Shown in pieces: positions 50,693-60,031 of a DNA stretch of 64,000 nucleotides; position 1 is the stretch's first letter, and every line of letters begins with the position of its first letter. A model generated the notes under the pieces. That model worked only from the letters and a program-made list of their open reading frames with translations. It was not told where the DNA came from and did no database searches. Made by a program: the position numbers and the translations under genes. The DNA is from Maricaulis sp017643475 (GTDB taxonomy: Bacteria > Pseudomonadota > Alphaproteobacteria > Caulobacterales > Maricaulaceae), in NCBI RefSeq assembly GCF_047123815.1, contig NZ_CP138920.1:1-64000 (forward strand), read 5' to 3'.

Positions 50693-52087
50693 ATGGCACG
50701 TGACATCCTGATCGTGGATGACGAAGCAGATATCCGCGAACTCATTGGCGGATTGCTTGAAGATGATGGATATGCACCGCGCGAGGCAGCGGATGCCGAT
50801 GGGGCGCTGGCCGCGATACAGGCCCGCAAGCCTTCGCTCATTATCCTTGATGTCTGGCTTCAGGGCAGCCGTCTGGACGGGCTTGAACTGCTCGAGGAAT
50901 TCAAGCGGATTGACGAAAACCTGCCGGTGATTGTGATTTCCGGCCATGGCACGATCGAAACCGCCGTCGGCGCGATCCGAAAGGGTGCCTATGACTTCCT
51001 GGAGAAGCCTTTCAAGTCGGACAAATTGTTGCTGACGGTGACCCGGGCGCTCGAAAACAGTCGCCTGAGACAGGAAAATGCAGAGCTGAGGGCACGCACC
51101 GAAGTTCAGTCGACCCTGATCGGCAACTCGCCGGGTATCATCCAGGTCCGGCAATTGGTCGAACGGGTCAGCCCGACAAATAGTCGCGTAATGATCAAGG
51201 GCCCGTCCGGCGCCGGCAAGGAGTTGGTCGCCCGCCAGATCCATGACGGTTCGCCACGTGGCGGCGGCGATTTCATCGCAGTGAGCGCACCGGGTATCGC
51301 ACCGGAATCCTTCGAGGAAGAACTATTCGGTCGTGAAAATGATGATGGATCGATCAAGCATGTTGGTCTCCTGGAACGGGCCCACGGGGGCACGCTCTAT
51401 CTCGACGAGATTGGCGACATGCCGCGCGAAACCCAGACCAAGTTGCTGCGGCTGCTGGTAGAACAACGCTTCCGCCGCATCGGCGGCACGGCTGACGTCT
51501 CGGTGGATGTACGTGTCATTTCGAGCTCGTCGCGAGATCTTCACGCAAGCATTGATTCCGGTGAGTTCCGTGAAGATCTCTACCACCGCCTGGCTGTCGT
51601 CCCGATTGCCGTTCCGGCGCTCGCAGAACGTCGAGCGGACATTCCGTCCCTGGTCGAACATTTCCAGGAGAGCCTGACAGTGAATGCCGGCCTGCCACGT
51701 CGCGTTTTCGGCGAGGATGTGATGGCCGCACTGCAGGCACACAGCTGGCCCGGCAATGTTCGTCAGCTGAGGAATAATGTTGAACGGCTTCTGATCCTTG
51801 CCACCGGTCCCGTTGATGAGGCCATCACCCTGGCCGCGCTGCCATCCGAGGTCGTTGCGCGCGACACCCAGGAAGGTGGTTTTGATTCCGAGAAGATGAT
51901 CGCCCTGTCATTGCGTGAAGCACGCGAGAGCTTCGAGCGTGAGTATCTGAAGACGCAGATCGACCGGTTTGGTGGTAATATCTCCAAGACGGCCGCATTT
52001 ATCGGCATGGAACGTTCCGCGCTGCATCGCAAGCTGAAATCGCTCGGCGTGGGTGGTCCTCAGCGCGACTCGGCAACGACGAGCTAG
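50693..52087 (+). CDS. ntrX: Response regulator NtrX, without GAFTGA motif
   Basis: Partner of NtrY. The 464-residue protein has a receiver (Asp53 in ILDVWLQGS), an AAA+ domain with Walker A GPSGAGKE (170-177) and Walker B GGTLYLDEIGDMP, and a C-terminal Fis-type HTH (SKTAAFIGMERSALHRKLK). At the sigma-54 contact loop the sequence is FGRENDDGSIKHVG in place of GAFTGA, so activation of sigma-54 promoters is unlikely; NtrX proteins in this class commonly deviate here. It starts three bases after ntrY and precedes trkA. Confidence 0.95.
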   Translation: MARDILIVDDEADIRELIGGLLEDDGYAPREAADADGALAAIQARKPSLIILDVWLQGSRLDGLELLEEFKRIDENLPVIVISGHGTIETAVGAIRKGAYDFLEKPFKSDKLLLTVTRALENSRLRQENAELRARTEVQSTLIGNSPGIIQVRQLVERVSPTNSRVMIKGPSGAGKELVARQIHDGSPRGGGDFIAVSAPGIAPESFEEELFGRENDDGSIKHVGLLERAHGGTLYLDEIGDMPRETQTKLLRLLVEQRFRRIGGTADVSVDVRVISSSSRDLHASIDSGEFREDLYHRLAVVPIAVPALAERRADIPSLVEHFQESLTVNAGLPRRVFGEDVMAALQAHSWPGNVRQLRNNVERLLILATGPVDEAITLAALPSEVVARDTQEGGFDSEKMIALSLREARESFEREYLKTQIDRFGGNISKTAAFIGMERSALHRKLKSLGVGGPQRDSATTS

Positions 52088-52097
52088 GAACAGCGTC

Positions 52098-53471
52098 ATG
52101 AGAGCCATTGTCTGCGGTGCGGGTCAAGTTGGTTTCGGTATCGCCAGAGCGCTTGCCCAGGAGGGCAATGCGGTCACAGTGGTCGACTGGTCGACCGAAC
52201 TGATCGACAATATCGTGACGGATCTGGACGTGCGCGGTGTCGTGGGGCATGGCTCCCACCCCGACGTGCTGGAGCGCGCAGGGGCAGGGGAAGCCGACCT
52301 GATCGTCGCTGTAACCCACTCCGATGAAACCAACATGATCGCCTGCCAGGTGGCGCATTCGCTGTTCGAAACACCGATGCGTATTGCCCGTATCCGCGCA
52401 CAGAATTATCTGGAACCAGCCTGGGCAGACCTGTTCACGACCGGCAACCTGCCCATTAACGAGATTATTTCGCCAGAACTGGAAGTCGGGCGCGCGATCC
52501 TGCAACGGATGGAAACGCCAGGCGCCTTCAACACCGGTGTCTTTGCTGGCGGTCGGGTGCAACTGCTTGGCTTGCGTCTGGACGAGAACTCACCCGCTGC
52601 TGGCTCGTCCACGGAACAGTTGATGGAACTCTTCCCGGACTTGCGGGTCACCGTTGTGGGTGTGCAGCGCGAGCAGACGCTGTTCATACCCAAGGCGTCC
52701 GATCCAATCCTGCCCGGCGATGATGTTTATGTTGTCACGGAGAGCGCCCAGGTGCGCCGTGCACTGGATATCTTCGGTCAGGAAACCGGCATCGTCCGCC
52801 GTGTCGTCATCATTGGAGCTGGCAATATCGGTCTTTATGTCGCTCGCGCCCTGGAGCGCGCCGGCGGTGTGAAAGTTCGTCTCATCGAGGCCGACAAGCG
52901 GCGTGCAGAGCATGCGGCAGAGGTCCTCAAGAAGACCGTCGTCCTGCATGGCGATGGCCTGAGCCCGGCCATGCTGGCCGAGGCGGGTGTCGCCAATTCG
53001 GAGCTGGCGGTGTGCGTGACCAATGACGACAAGGTCAACATGCTGGCCGCGGTCATGTCCAAGGGTGAGGGTGCCCAGCGGGCAATCAGCCTGATCAATG
53101 AGCGCTCCTTTGAGAGCATGCGCAAACCGTTGGGCATTGATGTTCTTATTGATCCGCGCGCAACAACTGTTTCGACTATTCTCCAGCATATCCGCCGCGG
53201 TCGTATTACCGGTCTTCAAACGCTTGGCGGCGGCCAGGCAGAGGCGCTTGAGGGCGTGGCCCTCGCGACCTCGCCACTGATCGGGCGTGAGATTGACGAG
53301 CTGGACCTTCCCAATGGCGTGGCGCTGGGCGCTGTTGTTCGGGGGGACAAGGTCATGCTGCCCGGCGATGGTGGACGGGTTCGTGAGAATGATCGCGTGC
53401 TGCTGTTCTGCAATACGGCGATCATTTCCGAAGTCGAACACCTCTTCCGCGTCAGCCTCGAGTTCTTCTAG
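52098..53471 (+). CDS. trkA: Trk potassium uptake regulator TrkA
   Basis: Peripheral cytoplasmic subunit that gates the TrkH channel by binding NAD(H)/ATP. The 457-residue protein has two Rossmann RCK repeats (GAGQVGFGIARALAQEG near the start and GAGNIGLYVARALERAG near residue 240), each followed by a TrkA_C domain. I start at the ATG at 52098 (MRAIVCGAGQVG), with AGGA eight bases before. It follows ntrX by ten bases and is followed by trkH after two bases, the standard alphaproteobacterial order. Confidence 0.96.
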   Translation: MRAIVCGAGQVGFGIARALAQEGNAVTVVDWSTELIDNIVTDLDVRGVVGHGSHPDVLERAGAGEADLIVAVTHSDETNMIACQVAHSLFETPMRIARIRAQNYLEPAWADLFTTGNLPINEIISPELEVGRAILQRMETPGAFNTGVFAGGRVQLLGLRLDENSPAAGSSTEQLMELFPDLRVTVVGVQREQTLFIPKASDPILPGDDVYVVTESAQVRRALDIFGQETGIVRRVVIIGAGNIGLYVARALERAGGVKVRLIEADKRRAEHAAEVLKKTVVLHGDGLSPAMLAEAGVANSELAVCVTNDDKVNMLAAVMSKGEGAQRAISLINERSFESMRKPLGIDVLIDPRATTVSTILQHIRRGRITGLQTLGGGQAEALEGVALATSPLIGREIDELDLPNGVALGAVVRGDKVMLPGDGGRVRENDRVLLFCNTAIISEVEHLFRVSLEFF

Positions 53472-53473
53472 GC

Positions 53474-54880
53474 ATGGGGCCGAGCGCTCTCCTCCGTCCG
53501 CTCGGTGGATTGTGGTCGCTGCTGGCGATCGTAGCCGTGCTTACCGGTTTGCTGTCCGGAGCGTTGGGGGAATCTCACTTGGCGCCGCTGTTCCTGGCGA
53601 GTGCTGCTGTGTGCGGGATACCCGGCCTGCTGATGTTGACGGCAACGCGCGGAATGACGATGACGGCGACGGCCATGGATGCTGTCTTGCTAGCGCTCAT
53701 CGCCTGGTCAATCACGCCAGCGTTTGCCGCCATCCCGTTGTATTTATCAGGGTATTTCACGTTCCCGGATGCAGTTTTTGAAGCCTATTCAGCGTTGACG
53801 ACAACCGGAGCCAGGCTCGCGAACGCAGAGGACCTGCCACGGGTTTTTGTCCTTTGGCGAGCACTTCTGGCCTGGACCGGAGGTTACTCAACCCTGGTTC
53901 TGGCTGCTGCTGTATTTGCAGCCTTGGACAAGGACTTGCCAGCCATCCGGCGCTCCGCTCTGCTAACCATTCGCCCGGACAATGTGTTTTCCCACCTGGG
54001 TGTCGCAGCCCGACGCATCGCCTTGATTTATGCCTTGTTGACCGGGCTGATCATGGTCGGATTGATGTTCGCCGGGAATGATCTTTTCCAAGCTGGCGTT
54101 CTGGCCATGGGCGGGATTTCAACGTCCGGCGTAATGCCTGTTCTGGACGGTGACCAGTTTTCAAACCTTTCCCTGACGGGCTTCTGGGTCGTTCTGGCGT
54201 GCCTGTTCGGCAGTCTGAACGTGTCACTGTTCTGGGACGCGCTTCGCGACCGCACCAGCTTCCAGGATCCCGATCTTGCCGGCATTCTGGCTCTTGTTGT
54301 CGGTACGACTTTGATCTTCTTTGTCGCGCCGGGCGAGGGGCTAGTCGAGCATGTCGCCAACGCGGTCTTTCTGGTGTCAACGTCGGGGTATCAAATCGGG
54401 GATGATGTGCTTCCAGTCGGGCTGGTCGGTGTGTTCATTGTCCTGATTGGTGGTGCCGCCGCGTCCACGACCGGTGGCGTAAAAGTCACCCGGGTCTTGA
54501 TGTTGTGGAAGCGTATGGGAGCGGAACTGGCTGTGCTCGCTGATCCATCCAGCGTCATGCCTGTATCCTTCCGGGGGCGGGTAACCAAGGACAGGTCGTT
54601 GATCGCAGTCTGGTCCTATGTACTGGCATTTGCTGCCGTACTGGGTACGGGCGCCTTCTTGATTACGCTCTTTGGAAGTAGTTTCGAGGTGAGTTTCATC
54701 GCGACCGCCTCAGCTCTTTCCAACGCCGGCCCCTTGCTGGACCAGATCACCGGGGAACCGCTGGCCTGGACCGAGATGAGTGAAAACGCCCGCAGCTTCC
54801 TTATTCCAGTCATGATTTTGGGGCGTCTGGAAGTCATCGCCGCCCTGACCGCTGTGTGGGCGGTTTTCATCCGGAGATAA
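53474..54880 (+). CDS. trkH: Trk potassium channel TrkH
   Basis: Multi-pass membrane channel subunit for potassium uptake; 468 residues with about ten membrane segments. The four pore-loop repeats are visible, with selectivity-filter glycines in SALTTTGARL, MGGISTSGVMP, VSTSGYQIGD and SALSNAGPLL. The GGAAASTTGGVKVTRVLMLWKR segment is diagnostic. It starts two bases after trkA and precedes the aminotransferase gene by five bases. Confidence 0.95.
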   Translation: MGPSALLRPLGGLWSLLAIVAVLTGLLSGALGESHLAPLFLASAAVCGIPGLLMLTATRGMTMTATAMDAVLLALIAWSITPAFAAIPLYLSGYFTFPDAVFEAYSALTTTGARLANAEDLPRVFVLWRALLAWTGGYSTLVLAAAVFAALDKDLPAIRRSALLTIRPDNVFSHLGVAARRIALIYALLTGLIMVGLMFAGNDLFQAGVLAMGGISTSGVMPVLDGDQFSNLSLTGFWVVLACLFGSLNVSLFWDALRDRTSFQDPDLAGILALVVGTTLIFFVAPGEGLVEHVANAVFLVSTSGYQIGDDVLPVGLVGVFIVLIGGAAASTTGGVKVTRVLMLWKRMGAELAVLADPSSVMPVSFRGRVTKDRSLIAVWSYVLAFAAVLGTGAFLITLFGSSFEVSFIATASALSNAGPLLDQITGEPLAWTEMSENARSFLIPVMILGRLEVIAALTAVWAVFIRR

Positions 54881-54885
54881 GTCGC

Positions 54886-55734
54886 ATGTCGCGTTATGCC
54901 TATGTCAATTCCGCTTTTGTGCCCCATCGCGCAGCCAGCGTGCATATCGAGGATCGCGGCTTCCAGTTCGGCGACGCTGTCTACGAGGTGTGGAGTGTGC
55001 GGGACGGGCATTTGCTGGATGAGCAGGGGCATTTCGAGCGGCTCTACCGCTCGCTGGACCAGCTCGACATCCGGTTCGAACGTTCCCAGTCTGCTATGCA
55101 GGTCACCATTCACGAGCTCCTGCGTCGAAATCGGATCCGTGAAGGACTGGTCTACCTGCAGATCTCGCGCGGTGTTGCCCCACGCGATCACGCCTTTCCA
55201 GCGACCAATACTCCGCCCACTATCGTGCTGACGGCCAAGCGTTTCAGCTTCTCGGCAGCTGGCAGGCGTGCCGAGCAGGGGGTGCGTGTCATTACCCATG
55301 AGGATGAACGCTGGGACCGATGTGACATCAAGTCCGTCAACCTGTTGGCCAATGTGCTTGCCAAACAGGCGGCGCGCGAAGAGGGGGCCTACGAGGCTTG
55401 GCTTGTGGATAAGGCCGGGCTGGTGACAGAAGGCAGTTCAACGACAGCCTGGATCGTCAATGCAGACGGCGAGCTGGTAACGCGGCCGTTGGATAATCAT
55501 ATTCTGCATGGGATTACCCGCAAAACAGTCGTCGCGGTCGCCAACGCAATGTCTATCCCACTGATAGAACGCGCCTTTACGCCAGCCGAAGCAAAATCTG
55601 CGCGCGAGGCCTTCATCACCTCCGCCAGCAGTTTCGTCATGCCGGTGGTTCAGATCGACAACAAGATGATCGGAAATGGCGCCCCGGGATCGCTTTCACT
55701 CTCGCTGCGAGATGAGTATTTGAGGGCACAGTAA
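54886..55734 (+). CDS. dat: D-amino acid aminotransferase (class IV)
   Basis: A PLP enzyme of fold type IV, most like D-alanine aminotransferase, which provides D-glutamate or D-alanine. The 282-residue protein has VHIEDRGFQFGDAVYEV near residue 25, the PLP lysine in CDIKSVNLLANVLAKQ, and VTEGSSTTAWIV with HILHGITRKTV for phosphate binding. I start at 54886, GGAGA upstream. The place between trkH and hfq is usual. Branched-chain aminotransferase and aminodeoxychorismate lyase share the fold but fit less well. Confidence 0.88.
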   Translation: MSRYAYVNSAFVPHRAASVHIEDRGFQFGDAVYEVWSVRDGHLLDEQGHFERLYRSLDQLDIRFERSQSAMQVTIHELLRRNRIREGLVYLQISRGVAPRDHAFPATNTPPTIVLTAKRFSFSAAGRRAEQGVRVITHEDERWDRCDIKSVNLLANVLAKQAAREEGAYEAWLVDKAGLVTEGSSTTAWIVNADGELVTRPLDNHILHGITRKTVVAVANAMSIPLIERAFTPAEAKSAREAFITSASSFVMPVVQIDNKMIGNGAPGSLSLSLRDEYLRAQ

Positions 55735-55838
55735 GCAAAAGACACGTTTCTTTTTAAAATGAGACGGTTGCAGGAAGGGCCCAGCCCTGTATCCGGTTAA
55801 TTACGAATCGCTGGAAAAGCGGCGCACGCGGAGCAAAC

Positions 55839-56126
55839 ATGTCTCAAGATAAAAAACAAAACCTGCAGGACGTTTTCCTGAACGCGGTGCGAAAGTCCAA
55901 GACACCGCTCACCATTTTCCTGGTAAACGGTGTCAAACTTCAGGGCGTTGTGACCTGGTTTGATAATTTCTGTGTCCTGCTTCGCCGGGACGGGCTCTCG
56001 CAACTTGTCTACAAGCACGCGATCTCGACCATCATGCCGGCACAGGCGGTCCAGCTATTTGATCAGGAGAAGGAAGGCCTTGAGGCCGAACCGACTTCAC
56101 CTGAGACAGCGGATATCGCGGATTGA
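55839..56126 (+). CDS. hfq: RNA chaperone Hfq
   Basis: Hexameric Sm-like protein that pairs small RNAs with messages. The 95-residue protein has Sm1 (QDVFLNAVRKSKTPLTIFLV), the rim and proximal-face residues, and Sm2 with YKHAISTIMP. A short acidic C-terminal tail follows. The stop overlaps the TTG start of hflX. The hfq-hflX pairing is widely conserved. Confidence 0.98.
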   Translation: MSQDKKQNLQDVFLNAVRKSKTPLTIFLVNGVKLQGVVTWFDNFCVLLRRDGLSQLVYKHAISTIMPAQAVQLFDQEKEGLEAEPTSPETADIAD

Positions 56127-57457
56127 TTGAACGCGAACAACCGGTAATTCGAGCCACAGTCATCCATCCGTACGAAAGAGATCGTGCCGATCGTGCAGAT
56201 GCACGCCTGGAGGAAGCCTCCGGCCTGGCCGAAGCCCTGGATATGGAATTGGTGGATGGTTATCTCGTTTCGCTGCGGCGGATCGAGGCGGGCCTGTATT
56301 TTGGCAAGGGCAAGGTCGAGGAGATCAGCGACAAGCTGAAAGAGACCGAATCCGACGTCGCCGTTGTTGATGCCGCGCTCTCGCCTCTACAGCAGCGCAA
56401 TCTCGAAAAGGTCTGGAAGGTCAAGGTAATCGACCGGACCGGTCTTATCCTCGAGATTTTTGCAAAGCGGGCGCGCACCAAGGAGGGCGTGCTTCAGGTC
56501 GAACTGGCGCGGCTGGCCTATGAACGATCACGGCTTGTGCGAACCTGGACCCACCTGGAACGCCAGCGTGGTGGTCGGGGCTTCCTGGCCGGTCCCGGTG
56601 AAACCCAGATCGAGACTGATCGCCGGCTTCTCGCAGACAAGATGGCCAAGCTTCGACGTCAGCTCGACGAGGTGCGCCGGACGCGTGGCCTTCACCGCAA
56701 GACACGCGACGATGTGCCGTTCCCGACCGTCGCGCTGGTCGGATACACAAATGCTGGCAAATCGACGCTGTTCAACCGGCTGACAGGGGCAGGGGTGTTT
56801 GCCAAGGACATGCCCTTTGCCACGCTGGATCCGACGGTGCGCAAGGTGAAGCTGCCCGGCGGGCTCGAGATCCTGTTGTCCGACACGGTGGGTTTCATCA
56901 CCGATCTTCCGACCGAGCTGATCGCGGCTTTTCGAGCGACGCTCGAGGAGGTCAAGGAAGCTGATCTCATTATCCATGTGACCGACGCTTCGGATCCTGA
57001 CATGCAGGGCCGTGTGGCGGATGTGAACGCGGTTCTCGACCAGATCGAGGCCGGCAAGGCACATGACCAGCTCGAGATCGAAGCCTGGAACAAGATCGAC
57101 ATGCTCGATGAAGAGCCGCTGGAGGATCTGGAGCTCGACTGCCTGCTGTCCAATCGCAAGGCGGAACGCATCGTCAAACTGGCTGTGTCAGCCCACACCG
57201 GTGAGCGCATTGATGTCCTGCTCGGTGCAATTGAGAGCACGCTGGCTGAACGCGGTGAGGTGATGGAGCTCGTCCTGCCACCTGTCGAGGGACGTGCGTT
57301 GGCCTGGCTTATGGCCAATGCCGATGTGATCAGCCAGGACACCGATATGGAGACCGGTGCAGTGACGGGACGCTACAAGCTCTCCGACGTCAATGCAGGA
57401 CGCTTCCGCGCACAATATCCGCACTTGGCAGCACCATTGCCGAAAGAGGAATACTAG
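56123..57457 (+). CDS. hflX: GTPase HflX
   Basis: A ribosome-associated GTPase that splits stalled 70S ribosomes under stress. The 444-residue protein has the N-terminal nucleotide-binding domain with LYFGKGKVEEI, the coiled linker GRGFLAGPGETQIETDRR, and the G domain with GYTNAGKSTLFNRLT (G1), DPTVRKV (G2), DTVGFI (G3) and NKID (G4). The start is a TTG at 56123 overlapping the hfq stop (TTGA); no better in-frame start is visible nearby. It shares a CTAG with the convergent mazG stop. Confidence 0.96.
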   Translation: MIEREQPVIRATVIHPYERDRADRADARLEEASGLAEALDMELVDGYLVSLRRIEAGLYFGKGKVEEISDKLKETESDVAVVDAALSPLQQRNLEKVWKVKVIDRTGLILEIFAKRARTKEGVLQVELARLAYERSRLVRTWTHLERQRGGRGFLAGPGETQIETDRRLLADKMAKLRRQLDEVRRTRGLHRKTRDDVPFPTVALVGYTNAGKSTLFNRLTGAGVFAKDMPFATLDPTVRKVKLPGGLEILLSDTVGFITDLPTELIAAFRATLEEVKEADLIIHVTDASDPDMQGRVADVNAVLDQIEAGKAHDQLEIEAWNKIDMLDEEPLEDLELDCLLSNRKAERIVKLAVSAHTGERIDVLLGAIESTLAERGEVMELVLPPVEGRALAWLMANADVISQDTDMETGAVTGRYKLSDVNAGRFRAQYPHLAAPLPKEEY

Positions 57458-58260
57458 GCGGGCTGTTTTTCGATCCGCTTGGCTTCGTCCCACAAGGCTT
57501 CCATCTCTTCCAACGACGCCTCGCTGGTGGTGCGTTTCTGCGCCTCCAGGGTTATTTCGATATGCCTGAATCGGCGTTCGAACTTGGCGTTTGCTGAGCG
57601 GGCTGCGGACTCAACATCTACTTTGAGTTTTCGCCCTAAGTTTGTGCAAACAAATATTAAATCACCCACTTCTTCATCTATAGCCGACTGGTCGTTATGC
57701 ATCATTGCATCGCTCACTTCGCCGATTTCCTCGTGCACTTTTTCAAGCACACGATCGGCATCCGGCCAGTCAAACCCGACGGTGGCGGCACGTTTCTGGA
57801 GCTTCTGTGCGCGCTTCAATGCGGGCAGGGCGACGGGGACATCATCCAGCAGGCTTTCGCCCTTGTCCTTCTGTTTGCGTTCCAGTGCTTTTTGTTCTTC
57901 CCAGGCCTGGTTCTGGGCATCCGTATCCCGCTCACTCGCATTGCCAAACACATGTGGATGGCGACGGATCATCTTGTCATTGATCGACTGGCACACATCA
58001 TCAAAGTCAAACAGGCCAGCCTCCTTGGCCATCTGGGCGTGGAACACGACCTGCAGAAGGAGGTCGCCAAGCTCATCCTGCAGGTCCGGCATGTCCTTGC
58101 GCTCGATCGCGTCGGCAACCTCATAGGCTTCCTCGATCGTATAGGGCGCAATCGTGCTGAAATCCTGTTCAACATCCCACGGACATCCGGTGTGAGGATC
58201 ACGCAGGCGGGCCATAATCGCCAATAGTTCGGACATTGGCTGGAGTGGAGTGTCGGACAT
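57454..58260 (-). CDS. mazG: Nucleoside triphosphate pyrophosphohydrolase MazG
   Basis: Removes non-canonical or excess NTPs. The 268-residue protein has two MazG repeats. The first has LRDPHTGCPWDVEQDF, EEAYEVADAIE and LQDELGDLLLQVVFHAQ; the second has KVHEEIGEVSDAM and EEVGDLIFVCTNL with the Glu and Asp magnesium ligands. I start at 58260 (MSDTPLQPM); a start at 58236 is possible, and no strong ribosome binding site marks either. It converges with hflX, their stop codons sharing CTAG. Confidence 0.95.
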   Translation of the reverse strand: MSDTPLQPMSELLAIMARLRDPHTGCPWDVEQDFSTIAPYTIEEAYEVADAIERKDMPDLQDELGDLLLQVVFHAQMAKEAGLFDFDDVCQSINDKMIRRHPHVFGNASERDTDAQNQAWEEQKALERKQKDKGESLLDDVPVALPALKRAQKLQKRAATVGFDWPDADRVLEKVHEEIGEVSDAMMHNDQSAIDEEVGDLIFVCTNLGRKLKVDVESAARSANAKFERRFRHIEITLEAQKRTTSEASLEEMEALWDEAKRIEKQPA

Positions 58261-58342
58261 GTGTTTGCTCGCTGAAAGGCTGGGCGCCAAGATGAGCAGA
58301 TTCTGTGTGCGGAGCGATAGCAACACCTATCCCAAGTAAGCG

Positions 58343-58358
58343 CATAATGGATATTATG
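58343..58358. promoter_or_regulatory. Inverted repeat upstream of mazG
   Basis: CATAAT-GGAT-ATTATG is a perfect 6+6 inverted repeat in the 120-base gap between the PhnP-like gene and mazG, about 83 bases upstream of the mazG start. It may be an operator or a weak stem-loop. No regulator is indicated. Confidence 0.3.
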
Positions 58359-58384
58359 AGAAATACGATGTTGATTTGAGCTGG

Positions 58385-59233
58385 CTATACAACCGCAACC
58401 GCATCAGCACACTTCGTGATGCGCAGACCGTCATACGCAACATGAACGCCCTTGGGCAGACGCGATGACAGCGCTTGATAGTCCAGCGTGATGTGAAGGT
58501 TTGTCAGAACGGCCTGGACTGCGCCCACCGCTTCAACAGCATTCAGAGCTTCACTTACAGAGAAATGAGTCGGATGCGCTTCCTCACGCAGCGCGTCGAC
58601 CGCCCAGCAATCCACGTCCTGCAGTAACGCTGCGCTGTTGGCCGGCAATGCATTGATGTCAGCAGAATACGCGAGGCCATCACACAGAAAGCCCAGCGAG
58701 TTGATTGGACCGTGTTCCTGGTTAAACGGTGTGATGATCAACTGACCACCTGGTCCGTCGATCGTGATCGCCTCTAGAGGTGTGAGCTCGCTGCGTGCAT
58801 CCAGGATCGGCGGATAGATGGAGTTCTCGGGCGCCACGAAGGTGTAGCTGAAACGCGACAACATTATTTCCGCCGTACGCGCATCCATCCATACCGGAAT
58901 GCGTTTGCGCTGCAACAGCGCGAAGGCACGCACATCATCAATGCCGTGCGTTTGGTCTGCGTGTTCATGCGTCAGCAGCACGCCGTCCAGGCGTCTGACA
59001 CCAGCCGAGATCATCTGTTCGCGAAAATCGGGAGACGTGTCGATCACGATACGCGTGACGTCTTCGCCGGCATCGAGGTCCTCGACGCTCTTGGCGCGTT
59101 CCAGCAATGCCGAACAACGACGACGTCTGTTGCGTGGATTGGCCGGGTCGCAATCGCCCCAGTCACCATTTGCGCGCGGTACTCCTCCCGAAGAGCCTGT
59201 TCCGAGCAATGTCAGGCGCGTGACACCACTCAT
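58385..59233 (-). CDS. PhnP-like metallo-beta-lactamase-fold hydrolase
   Basis: A 282-residue cytoplasmic MBL-fold protein. The N-terminus LTLLGTGSSGGVPR, the Cys-containing GDCDPANPRN and the metal motif THEHADQTHG are of the PhnP/cyclic-phosphodiesterase type, followed by SADI and a late HITLDY. PhnP relatives hydrolyse cyclic ribose phosphates, but genes paired with tatD outside phn operons have no fixed substrate. Its ATG overlaps the tatD stop by four bases, so they are coupled. Confidence 0.85.
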   Translation of the reverse strand: MSGVTRLTLLGTGSSGGVPRANGDWGDCDPANPRNRRRRCSALLERAKSVEDLDAGEDVTRIVIDTSPDFREQMISAGVRRLDGVLLTHEHADQTHGIDDVRAFALLQRKRIPVWMDARTAEIMLSRFSYTFVAPENSIYPPILDARSELTPLEAITIDGPGGQLIITPFNQEHGPINSLGFLCDGLAYSADINALPANSAALLQDVDCWAVDALREEAHPTHFSVSEALNAVEAVGAVQAVLTNLHITLDYQALSSRLPKGVHVAYDGLRITKCADAVAVV

Positions 59234-60012
59234 GGCCGGCTGACCGTGTCAAACAGTTGGAAAAAGGCGTCGGAGGTCTTCTGCGCGGCTTCGGTTTCGT
59301 CCCAGCCCTTGATCTCACCGAGTTTGGCGGCGACGGCAGGAAGAAAGCTCGGCTCACACCGCTTGCCACGATGCGGAACCGGCGCAAGATACGGGCAATC
59401 TGTTTCAACAATCACGCGATCATCCGGCACAATGTCCTTGAAAACCGCGCGAACATCATCGGCTTTCTTGAAAGTGATGATGCCGGACGCCGCGAAGTAA
59501 GCGCCGAGTTTTGCAGCACGTCTGGCGAGCTCAGGGCCACTGGTATAGCAGTGCATCAGCGGGCGAAACGCCCCCTTCCCCATCTCTTCCTCCAGGATGT
59601 CGCCCATCAAATCATCGGCTTCGCGGGTATGGATGATCAGCGGCAAGCCGGTGCGGCGAGCCGCCTCGACATGTGCCCTGAAGCTTTGGACCTGTTGCTC
59701 GATCGGACTGTACCCGTAATGCAGATCCAGGCCGGTTTCACCAATACCTGCAACACGAGGGTGCTGAGCGATTTCAACCAGTTCCTCTGCGGTGATGTCT
59801 GGTCGGTCCTTGGCATGATGCGGATGCGCTCCGATCGTGCACCAGATGTCATCATGCCTTTCGGCAATCACAGAAACTACTGGAAAGTCAGACAATTGGC
59901 AGCAGATCGTGAGCATTCGCTTAACGCCCGCTGCACGGGCGCGAGAGATGACCTCGTCGAGGTCGTCGGCGAATTGCTCACCGTGCAGATTGACGTGACT
60001 ATCTACCAGCAT
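59230..60012 (-). CDS. tatD: TatD-family metal-dependent hydrolase
   Basis: A 260-residue TIM-barrel hydrolase of the TatD DNase family. GETGLDLHYGY, IIHTREADDL, MHCYTSG and the late VETDCPYLAP with Asp are conserved. The usual N-terminal HxH metal pair (SHCHL) reads SHVNL, so the second histidine is an asparagine. The rest of the metal site appears intact. It lies between holB and the PhnP-like gene in a leftward operon. Confidence 0.9.
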   Translation of the reverse strand: MLVDSHVNLHGEQFADDLDEVISRARAAGVKRMLTICCQLSDFPVVSVIAERHDDIWCTIGAHPHHAKDRPDITAEELVEIAQHPRVAGIGETGLDLHYGYSPIEQQVQSFRAHVEAARRTGLPLIIHTREADDLMGDILEEEMGKGAFRPLMHCYTSGPELARRAAKLGAYFAASGIITFKKADDVRAVFKDIVPDDRVIVETDCPYLAPVPHRGKRCEPSFLPAVAAKLGEIKGWDETEAAQKTSDAFFQLFDTVSRP

Positions 60013-60031
60013 GTCTTGGCTATCCGGATGA

